Origin: Paramoeba atlantica
Taxonomy: Eukaryota; Discosea
Assembly (NCBI GenBank): GCA_977017575.1
Contig: CDRNVI010000020.1
Coordinates: 1-64,000, forward strand
DNA length: 64,000 nucleotides
Direction: 5' to 3'
A program made the position numbers and the translations under genes. The stretch's first letter is position 1, and each line of letters begins with the position of its first letter. A model generated the notes under the pieces. It was not told the DNA's origin, did not search any database, and worked only from the letters and a program-made list of their open reading frames with translations. This document shows, one piece after another, positions 52,610-61,884 of the stretch.

Positions 52610-53226
52610 GAAAGGGAGGGTGATTCCTCCCTTTTTTTTTTTTTTTTTTATTCGATTTCACCTGCCTGCAGACCTGTCAGTAAGTTTGTTTTTTTTTTTT
52701 TACTCTAATGACTAGACAATTTTTGAGGGTACACTTTTTTTTTTGAATTTTTTTCTTGCTTTTTTAAGACCCATCCCCTCAGCTCGCAGCCAACCAACCC
52801 GAGCACACGTCACGTCGCGTAATTCATACCCGAGCACGTGTCAGTAACCCAATTACTCGCTACCGACTGACTCGTCCGCCCCCTTTTTTTTCTGATGATT
52901 CTATATAAATAAGTTTTTTTTTTTTTTTTTTTTTTTTCTTGTCTTGTTTTTTTTTTTTTTCTTACGAGTTGAAAACAAGCAATCAAATTAGCAATTCTTT
53001 TTGTTTCCACAGATGTACCTTTTGTTTTTTCTCAGCCCAAAACTAGCAATTTAATCTCCCCTAAGTATATACTACAAACAAGAAACAGTAAAAACTAAAA
53101 CAAGCAATACAGACCCAATCCATTCGCGCGTTCCGATTTTCTTGCTTTTAATTTTTTTTTTTTTTTTTTGCAATTAATAGGGGGGAAGAGTATGAGTTCT
53201 AACTTTCTATGAATGTACGGTATCAG
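52610..53226. other. Patchwork of poly-T tracts and LINE 3' shards
   Basis: No gene is present. Several long T tracts (for example near 52911-52937 and 53150-53169) are, on the minus strand, poly(A) tails. 52970-53140 is a shard of the distal zinc-finger LINE 3' UTR ending at GGAACGCGCGAATGG. 53171-53190 repeats the TACTCTTCCCCCCTA type of 3' end. It looks like successive, very short, 5'-truncated insertions. Confidence 0.55.
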
Positions 53227-56200
53227 TTTTTTTTTTTTTTTCAAATTTATCTCTATAAATCAATCTACAACAAATCACTCTATTTGACGAAACCAAACCA
53301 AAGAAAAGAAAAAGAAAAAAAAATTCATCACCCTCTAATTCAGGAGCAGAGGTGGATCCGGGTCATCTTCTGCCATCCGCGCCACCATCATACGAGCCTG
53401 AGCTCGCATTAAAGTGACATTCAAGTCACGGATGAGATTTGCCGTCGCCGTTCCCCTGTCCATCGTCCCTTGGGACGTAGCAGAGCGCCACGCTCCAACC
53501 TTCTTAAGCACAGCGAGGGCGCTGTCGGACCACGAGCCATAGGAGCCTACGACCATGGCCGCGAAGTCGTGCCCAGCAGTCTCGGCGTCCCGTCGCTGCA
53601 CCTGCTTATGGCTTGTGGCATAGCTCTCGGCGAATGATCCCGCCGTCACCCCGTTAGCGTTACGGACGAGGTCCGCGTATTTGGGTTGCTGAACGTGGGT
53701 AACGGCGAAATCAAACACCAGAGACTTGCCTAAGCCAATGCTGGGCAAAACGACATCACCAGGCCTCGTGGGCGCTCCAGCGGGACCGCGATTGCCAAGA
53801 CTTACCTCCCGTTGGGGGGCGAGGTGCGCCTTACTGCAGAAATCGACAAATTGACACGCCAGCGCGTTGTGGCGCGTCATGATGCCATGTCCACACTTAC
53901 AGGACACGGCATGGTCGCCTTTTGGTCCCAACGGTTGCCGACACCTCCCCATAGGACAGGGCCGCGTTCCGGGGTAAATGTCTGCTCCCAACCACCAGCG
54001 GGACAAGGCGCGAAACTCAGTAGGAGTGTAAGAGTATCCTCTCTCCTTGGAGGGAATAACGAATGCCCAACTCGCGGCCCCTCTCCCAGTTTGCGAAATC
54101 AAACGTGCGCGTGTGTTGCAGTCTGCTGCCTCATATGCTGAAGAAAATTCCCGGTCGCCTATCTCGCGACAAAGGTGTTTCTGTCGCGGGATAATCAGCT
54201 TTTCATTCATCCCGGCATCTAGGCTGTGATCATGGTGTGCATTGAGAGGGTTGGTTGATGCGTTATAATCTTTGTGGATTAGTGCCTCCTGTATTTTGCC
54301 GGTTGTCGAATCCACCAAAGTCTTTCCCGCCTGGCGGTTAACAGGCTCCACTGCCTCGGAAAACCATTTCGCCTCTGACGGTGCCCAGTCATCTTGAGAA
54401 CCCGCAAAGGCTGCTGAAGAGACATAAGCTGCAGATGAATGTATAACGGAGGATCTTAGGCCAAAACCACCGTGTCTCTTGTCGCGTTGGATTTGTGCTC
54501 GTGCCGGGGCGTCTAGAGGACAGAGTATAAGCTCCGTAGCGCGGAGCACGGCGTTATCAAGCCTCTGACAGAGGTCTACCATGTATTTTGGTGGCGTTGT
54601 GCGGAGGGAGTAGACTAATTGGCAAAAGCCAGAGCAGTGGCGAATTAGCGTGAGGGCTACCTGTGGGTCTTCTAGTATGCCTATCGCCTTTAGAGTTGCT
54701 TCCGCAGGTTCGATCGCAAACTCACGTAGGTATTCAATACAGAACTCTTCTGACCCTACTGGGCTACCCAAGATGCTAAAGTTTCCTTCGTGATTTTTCA
54801 TTCTGGCTGGGATGGTAGTGAATGAGTCCGTGCAACGCGAGGATACCGGATGAGATATTATCTCGCATTTACTCGCATTAAGATGGAGCCCCCACTGAGG
54901 TCCCGCACATGCTATAGCATCCAACGCCCTCCGTACGCTGTCGGATTTTCCGGCCAAAACACCGTCATCGAGATACCAAAGGTGCAAGAGGAGTCCGCTG
55001 GGCACTTCATTCTCGATCAGTTCAGTAATCTCTCGCAGAACCATGGAGAAAAGGAGGGGCCCTAAAGGGTCCCCCTGTTGAACTCCTTCGGTGGAGGCAA
55101 CTGTTTGAGAACCATATGTGAGTGCGCTATCGGTGGCGTAGCACCAATTTATCCAAGGAGTCAACTCGGGGAAGTGCTTTTCTGATAGGGATATGAACGC
55201 CGCCCTGGAAACCGTATTGAATGCGTTACGAAGGTCCACCTTGCATAAGACAAATTCTGGGTCATTCTTTGTGGACTCCACCACTTGGCGGCAGAGGTGG
55301 ATAACCCTTTCGGAGCCAGATGCCGTTGCCACACCATATTGACGTCCTTGGAAAAGTGTGCTAGCTTTGGACTTTACAACAGAGCAGGCAGCCTTGCTGA
55401 CCATGCGGCGCAACGTTTCCCCTGCTGCGATAGGTCTTACATCATTTTGCCCTTTCTGCAATGCACACAATCGAGCCCCTGCGTAACATTGTTGTGCTTC
55501 AACTGGAGCCTTACCGGCGAGTAGGTGATTGGCAAGCTTTGTGAGACTCTCGAGGGGATGAACATCCGTGTCAGTTCCAGCGAATAATGCCGCTTGTATG
55601 TGTTCCGCTCGTAGCGCCATGGTTCCACCTGAGGAGCCCCTGTTAAAGCTTTGGATCGCCTTTCGTACATCATCCTCATTGACAGTCAAGTAAATGATTT
55701 CGTTGGAGGACGGTGCGCTTTGGCGTAGTGGACCGAACAGCCGGCTCGGGTGCTTGGTGACTAGTTTGTTATATGTCTCCTCATTGTCGGGTGCCATTGG
55801 CGCCGAAGTGAGTGCAGCTATTCCTCGAGAAACTTCTCCTTGACGGACCAGTAGTTCGGAGCGAATCGCTTTCTTTTCCTCATCCAGTAGTGTACCTGCT
55901 CCGGATCCTTGCTTCCTCTTCTTCTGGTGTTCAAGTACAGCTTCTTTCCACAGGGCTGAATATTCGTGTGCTTCCCAGCGATCCAGACATTTCCGCACGT
56001 GGGAGGCGTACGAGCTATTTCCCTTTCGTCCTCTTCTATGCGGGGCTGGAAGGACACATTTCGGAAGCATCGCTAGTCGTGTCCATGCAGCGACGGTGTT
56101 CTCCCTCTCGGCTGTTGCGACGGTGGCTGTTAGGACCGTAGCCCACTGGCGTCGACATCGGAAAGGAACGTCTTTGGACGTGGTCATAGGTGTTGTACAG

Positions 56201-57518
56201 ACGGCTCTTAGGCTAGGGAAACATGGTGGGTCTATAGTGGGCGGTAAGCTAGATTCCTCTGGCGTCTCTGAAGGGTACGCGGGGTCAGGAAAATCTGTTG
56301 TTGGTGATGGCTGTGTGGGAGGTGGGTCCGCCCCGTAGCATTGAATTGAATGGGCTTCCTTCTTGGTCAACACAAAATGTTTGTTGCACACCGTGCAAAG
56401 AAATCTGCCTTCACGTGCCCATCACTCTAGCGGTATGCCTTCGGCGTGTCGGGAGGCCACATGATTATAAAAAGCTTGCCATTTGCCGCCGTGGGATTGT
56501 GCGGACCACGCACATCCGTCTGCCGGACAGTACCGACGTTCCGGGAGCGGCGGGTCCCCCGCAGAATGAAGAGGTGGCACGACAGCTTCCGTTGCAGGAC
56601 CAGCTAGAGTCACAGCGCGGTGAGGGTCGCATAGTACGGTCTCCTGAGTTGAGTCAGTCTCGTCGGTTGGGGATACAGGAATCGATAAATCAAAGCTAGG
56701 AGGATTGCTCAAGGTAACAGAGAACGAGGTGGGGGGAGCAGGTTGCGGTGAGACACAATTTCGTTTACGTGTGCAGAGGTTTAGCGTCACAGGGGGGTCA
56801 TGACCTGGTGCGGCAACGTCCTTGGAACGAAGTGAAAGCAGACCACGCGTTTTCAATATAATGCTCCCGACCAGGCATGCGACTGTCCAAGTCACCGTGC
56901 ATCCTAGGGCGAGGACGTTCCCTACAATAACACTAGTGTACTTTAGTATGAAGAAGACGATCGTCACCAGTACGTATGCAAACTGTATGTATGTGATGGG
57001 AACTGTCAATAGGCGCCTCCACTGCGCCGTGCGGGCTGGGGCGTGTGCACGCTTACAGCACTGGTGTCTGCACGTCGACTTTACCTTGCAGCTGTGGTGG
57101 CACGGTTTCGTGGACAGATTTTCCTGCGTCGCGTGTGGCCGCGTGAATTCCGTACCAGTGTTGAGACCGCGCTTGCAACAACTGTGTTTGCATGTCAGTT
57201 TGTTTTTACATATGTGTTTGCAAAGATTAGTGGAATCTTCGCGAGGGAGATCAGAAATTTTTACCGGTGAATCCGTCGGAGAAGTTTTTGCGTCGTGGGG
57301 GTTTGGAAGCAAGGAATCCTTCAGGGGGCGGTTCTTATGTCCGTGGCACAAAGGTAAGGGTGGAGTTTCAATGTGTTGGCCCGAGCGTATGGCTACGGAG
57401 CGAGTCAACGCGACCATTTGGAGAGGATTAGGAAATAAATCAACAAGGTACAACAAGGTACAGAAACAACAAGGTACAGAAACTGTATCTTTATCGTTAA
57501 AACTGTATCTTTATCGTT
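53227..57518 (-). CDS. Zinc-finger LINE Z5 with stacked SL relics and an unusual N-terminus
   Basis: An SL block (57518-57441) precedes MVALTRSVAIRSG (ATG near 57414). The N-terminal part has two copies of a Cys/His module (CKHICKNKLTCKHSCCKRG; CHHSCKVKSTCRHQCCKRA), then about two hydrophobic segments (FAYVLVTIVFFIL; LALGCTVTWTVACLVGSIIL). Zinc finger CPADGCAWSAQSHGGKWQAF..HVASRHA is followed by TGA at 56424-56422 in place of a conserved Trp, then WAREGRFLCTVCNKHFV, RT (VRPIAAGETLRRM; KVDLRNAFNTVSR; GVQQGDPLGPLLFSM; WYLDDGVLAG), knuckle CPMGRC..HAVSC, RLE RHNAL..RPGDVVLP..VFDFAVTH, stop TAG at 53335. The 3' UTR differs from the other Z copies and ends in a poly(A) run (53241-53227). Confidence 0.85.
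57441..57518 (-). other. Stacked spliced-leader copies at the 5' end of Z5 (copy 5 plus relics)
   Basis: In minus-strand order: a 5' SL piece ending ACAGTTT (57518-57500), a full SL (57500-57467), a 16-base relic TTTCTGTACCTTGTTG (57466-57451), a 10-base relic TACCTTGTTG (57450-57441), then the UTR. The 16-base relic begins exactly after the CAG inside the SL. Confidence 0.85.
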
Positions 57519-57521
57519 TTT

Positions 57522-59284
57522 TTTGGTATTTTTTTTTTGGGGGGGGGGAATAGTATTGAGTTTAACGTTTTTATCTACTTTTCGAACACTTTCGCACACT
57601 TTTCACACTTCACCGTACTTACTCTCCCCACTTCACCGTACTTACTCCCCACTTTCCACACTTTCCCTTAACCCTCTCATCCATCCCCGTCCTTACCCCC
57701 CCCTTTTTTTTTTTAAATATAGAACTAACAAATCTGCTTTCCCATTTTACCCACTTGCCCTTACCAATCTTTCCAACTTTCCAGGGAGGGTAAGATCTCC
57801 CTCTGCTAGGGGGGGCTTTCACCTAACCATTCGCGCGTTCCGGACCGGGTCTTTCGACCTCTCCCAGCTTGCCTTGTGAACCCTTCTCTTGTTGTACGAG
57901 AGGGCGCAAGCAATGGGTCTGTGCCGACAGCGACACGGTCGCGAAACAGGATGCTGGCCGACGGGGAGGAGATTCACTACCCGTGTACTACCTCACTTGG
58001 GGTACCTAGCCCTGACGGACTAGGCGTGAGTAGACTCTGTCGACGCGACCAGCACCCTCAGCCTTCGAACATGCCGGGATCCGCGAGCCTTGGTTTAGGC
58101 TACTGCAAAATAAGTGCCGGTTGTGGATCTTCAGCCGGCATGCGTGAGACAAGCATTCTCGATTGAGAACGCATCAGGGTGAGGTTAAGCTCTTGAAGCA
58201 GCTGACGGGTAGCTGCTTCTTGAGATAGAGCCCCCTGGGAACATGAGGCGCGATGCTTCCCCACCCATCTAAGGATTGATAGGGCACTTGCACTCCAAGC
58301 ACCATATGATTCTACCACCATGGCAACAAATACATGTTTTGCTTGTTCCGCCTCCTCTCTCTCTTTCACCTTGTGAGAAGCGGCGTAGTGCTCCGCAAAT
58401 GATCCTGCCGCCACCCCGTTAGCGTTGCGGACTAAGTCCGTGTATTTAGGTTGCTGAACGTGGGTGACAGCAAAATCAAGCACCAGACCTTGAGCTTTCT
58501 CATAGCCCGGAATAAAGACATCGCCCGGCCTCGTGGGACAGACGCCAGGCCCTAGGTTCCCCAGGCTTACCTCACGTGAAGGTGATAAATTCGCCTTGGA
58601 GCACGTGTTGGTGAATTGTGTAATGAGCGCATTGTGGCGGGAGATCAGTCCATTCCCACTTTTGCAAGACACTGCATGGTTTCCTTCGAGGTCGAGAGGT
58701 TGTTGGCATGTGTTAATTGGGCACGTGCTCAACTCGTTGTAGACCTTGGCACCTAACCACCACCTGGAGAGGGCGCGGAATTCTGTGGGTGTGTAAGCGT
58801 GGCCAAGCTCTGTTGATGGGATGCAAAATGCCCAGCTGCTGGCCCCATCTCCAGTCTGAGAGGTGTATCTCGCGCGAGTGCTACTGTCCGCCGCTGCGTA
58901 CGCACATGAAAATTCGTGCGCCGAGATTGCGTCGCTCAAGGCACGTTGACGGGGGGTGCAAGAATTGTCCGTTTCTGTACTTTGACTAGATCCTTTCGGA
59001 AAAGGGGAGATGATCTCCTCTAATGCTCTTCCCGTGTCCGGATCAACTACGGGGCCTCCGCTCCGGCGATTGATGTCCAGGACTGCAGAAGAGAATCCTT
59101 CTGCATCTAACGGTAGCCAACGATCCGTCTCTGCAGCAAAAGCAACTGAAGACACGTACGCCGCTGAGCGGTGCGCAGATGCAGATCGGAGACCAAAACC
59201 TCCATACCGTTTCGGGCGTTGAACTTGTGAACGAGCTGAGGAGCTAAGCGGGCGTATGTTCCATTCATACGCATGGAGGACTGC
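57522..59284 (-). CDS. Zinc-finger LINE Z6, 5'-truncated
   Basis: Open from 59284 (PKRYGGFGLRSASAHRSAAY) through the C-terminal third: AYTPTEFRALSRWWLGA, knuckle CPINTC..HAVSC, RLE RHNAL..RPGDVFIP..VLDFAVTHVQQ, SFAEHYA and the tail MLVSRMPAEDPQPALILQ, stop TAG at 58100. The structured 3' UTR (58060-57830) is followed by a distal UTR that differs from other copies, with G-rich repeats (GGAAAGTGGGGAGTAAGTAC), and by CCCCCCCCCC plus A tail. It abuts the SL block of Z5. No frame breaks are seen in 395 codons. Confidence 0.85.
57830..58060 (-). ncRNA. Structured 3' UTR of zinc-finger LINE (Z6)
   Basis: Diverged copy of the block. The hairpin reads CCTAGTCC-GTCA-GGGCTAGG (one U-G pair where Z3 has C-G), the same variant as in Z2. 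The long stem and the salt-and-pepper changes elsewhere keep the fold. Confidence 0.7.
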
Positions 59285-59825
59285 TTTTTTTTTTTTGGTC
59301 CATTGGGGGGGTATATGAATTTAAAACAAGCAATCAAATTAGCAATTCTTTTTATTTCCACAGAAGTATATTTTCTTTTTCTTTTTTCTCAGCCCAAAAC
59401 TAGCAATTCAATCTCCCCTAAGTATATACGACAAACAAGACACAGTAAAAATAAAAACAAGCAATCCAGGCCCAATCCATTCGCGCGTTCCGGACCGTGT
59501 CTTTCGACCTCTCCACGGCCTGACTTGTGAACCCTTCCCTTGCTATACGGGAGGGCGCAGGCGCGGGCCTGTGTCGACAGCGACACGGTCGCGAAACAGG
59601 ATGCTGGCCGACGGGGAGGAGATTCACTGCCCGTGTACTACCTCACTTGGGGTACCTAGCCCTCGCGGGCTAGGCGTGAGTATAGACTCTGTCGACGCGA
59701 CCAGCACCCTAATCGTCTTGTTACCCTAGAGGACCATGCCTGTGGGCCCTACTCCTCTTCCAGGGGAGCTTGGGGGTCACTGACGACTATCCGGGAGACC
59801 ATCATGCGGGCCTGAGAGCGCATGA
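59285..59825 (-). CDS. Zinc-finger LINE Z7, 3' end only
   Basis: It keeps the last 24 codons (MRSQARMMVSRIVVSDPQAP, stop TAG) and the full structured 3' UTR (59710-59475) plus distal UTR, ending in 12 A residues (59296-59285) at an internal position relative to other copies. The 5' end at 59825 abuts the poly(A) tail of LINE C9. Confidence 0.85.
59475..59710 (-). ncRNA. Structured 3' UTR of zinc-finger LINE (Z7)
   Basis: Copy of the conserved block, with the GCGA-loop hairpin of the Z3 type and the CGACGCGACC variant of the Z2/Z6 type at the 5' side of the long stem. Confidence 0.7.
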
Positions 59826-61390
59826 TTTTTTTTTTTGCATGCCATCCAAGAAAACGTACGCCCCTCTGCTGTTACTTTCCCTTAAATATCTTCACACCTT
59901 AGATTAAAAAGTTTTCTGTTCTGGCGCTACCCCCCATTATGATGGGGAGGTAAAAAAACTAAGAGTTTACGCGTCTTTGTAAGCTCTATATCTAAATCTG
60001 TGTAGTATTGATATAAGAAATATCTCATCGTATGTTCATAGTATTAAATTGCCTTTTGAGACGCTTCCGTATCTACTGCTAAGAACTTTCGCAGTTCAGC
60101 ATAAATTTGTGACCCATTTAGCTCTTGTAGCAATAGTTTAAATGATAAGATGGCATTGTTCCTGTCCGTAAGCGACGCATCTGCAAGTTCGTGAATCAGG
60201 TTTAGCGTGTTCGCGTGGAGTGACCCAGAGGAGAGCACCGGTAGGCAAAGAAACGACTCTTCGGATATCATACCTGATCGGACATACGTTTCTATTTTAC
60301 GTTCAGTCGCTTCTTTCATCAGTTGTCCTGGATGGCTCTTCGCGTGTGTGGCTGCCAAATCGTGAATCACGGTTAAGTCGTAGAAAACAGCTCCCGTATT
60401 CCAGTATATGACGATATCTGGTCCTGAGCGGTGATAATTTTTGCCACTGCATGTTTTATGGTGCAATTGATGATTGTCTTGGTCAACGGTTCGTTTGCAT
60501 GTGAGGCATGTCCATGTGCTGAAATGTCGTGGCTCTCTTTCACAGGGGATCCCCGTTTTGATGCATAGATCATAGATATACTTTACGAGGGCGTTATGTT
60601 TCGATGTCGCGTTAAAGCCTGGGCATTGCACACAGCCTGGGATATGTATCAGGGCGCTTCGTCCGTCCAGTATTTTCCGGCACCCGGGACACAATAAATT
60701 CTGTGGGATTTTCGGATGTGATATTCCAAGCCGAGGCATTACGGATAAAGAGAAGACATGTGGTGATACGTATCGTGTCGCAGCTGTAATCCAGTCGTAA
60801 CTACCTTTCCTGGACGTGTTTTTAAGAATCGAATTCATGTGAGGATCCTGATTTAGTTTTTGCCAAGCTTTTTCGTGTAGTTTTGCAGCTGTCGTGATCT
60901 CGTCTTCCGGTGGAATTTGTTGCTCGTTGCTGGCTTGCATTTGCCCTGATATGCCACTTTGAGCTGTAGAAGGCTTTTGGCGCCCAAAGACCGCATATCG
61001 AGAAGATTTGTAAGCAGCTTCCCGCGTGGGTTTGCACGCGGTGAGCCCCAAACCACCTTTCTTAAGGGGTAATCTAGCAAGCTCAACTTGTTGTGTCCGA
61101 AGCTTGCCCAACCACGATTCCAACACTGCCTCAACGTTCTTATCAAATCTCTCAGATACGCGCTCGGTGGCGTCAGGGTGATGTACTCTCATTTGATATT
61201 GCTGTCGCACGTTGACGCATTTTGTTAGTAAGCTGAGCGAAACATTGGACATTCCCATTGTTTTTAGACGACGAAAAATATTGTCATGCCTTTCGAGTGT
61301 ATGAACTAGGCATTTGTCTACGTTGTCAGTATCCACTATGAAGGCTCCTAAAATCTTAGTTGCGTCATCTTCTGTACCTTGTTGCTTGTT
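59826..61390 (-). CDS. C-type LINE C9, post-RT to endonuclease, 5'-truncated
   Basis: The frame starts near TEDDATKILGAF and runs through LKTMGMSNVSLSLL, KKGGLGL and LSVMPRLGISHPKIP to knuckle CPGC..HIPGCVQCPG..KHN, EREPRHFSTWTC, RLE core SGPDIVIYWNTG..FYDLTVIHD..RKIETY and a Leu-rich tail; stop TAA at 60044. The 3' UTR ends in 10 A residues (59835-59826). The 5' break is next to an A run (about 61391-61405). There are no frame breaks in about 450 codons. It belongs to the same subfamily as C2, C4, C6 and C7. Confidence 0.85.
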
Positions 61391-61405
61391 TTTTTTTTTT
61401 TTTCG

Positions 61406-61884
61406 TTGAATTGCACTTCCGGAAGAAAAACATATAGTCAATCAGATATAGTAAGCGTATGTAAACTGTAATGTTTAATCTGTAGAACTACAGAGCTACC
61501 GAAATATAACATCCATCATGGACAACAGAGTAAAAGACATTATCTTCACCAGTACTGTAATATCAACTTCGCGAAGTAAGTATCAAATCTATTTTATATA
61601 CCTCATGAACTTTTTCCTGGAGAGAACTCCCTTCCCTCCCTTTCTCGAACGGTGTCCACGCGGGGAGTGGTTTGGGGGTTGGTGGGTGGGGCAAAAAGTT
61701 TCAAAGGATAAAAACGCGCTCTATTACCAGTTCACTGTATAATGTTTTGTGTCACTATATAAACTAGTTTATGAATAACAAACGTACAATGCCCGTCGGC
61801 CAACTAATCTAATATAATTCTCAGAAATCAAAATTTCCATTGTACAATTCTTTTCGTAAACTTTTAAAACTTTACAAAAACTTT
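61406..61884 (+). other. Non-coding stretch with SIRE-like 3' end, upstream of LINE C10
   Basis: It contains GGGGAGTGGTTTGGGGGTTG and GGTGGGTGGG (61658-61690) and ends with TTCTTTTCGTAAACTTTTA (to about 61866), the end sequence of SIRE/VIPER-like elements. No matching 5' end (AAATCCACG) was found, so the extent is unclear. No SL copy precedes C10. Confidence 0.45.

Noticed and set aside
56422-56424. Firm claim that UGA encodes Trp in this genome
   Set aside because: Two cases only, TGG is the normal Trp codon in the same ORFs, and TGA is used as a terminator in several genes here. Listed as a low-interest check.
4614-57518. SL copies read as SL RNA genes or as CRE/SLACS-type insertion sites
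   Set aside because: The SL core is followed directly by element UTR with no GT splice donor or SL intron, and each copy has a different 5' flank. A target-site origin would leave SL gene sequence on both sides.
61370-61384. SL 3' half (TTCTGTACCTTGTTG) on the plus strand at the 5' break of LINE C9
   Set aside because: The 15-base match is striking, but the same bases are in frame in the C9 ORF (QQGTEDD) and no sense transcript follows on the plus strand. Kept only as a possible relic.
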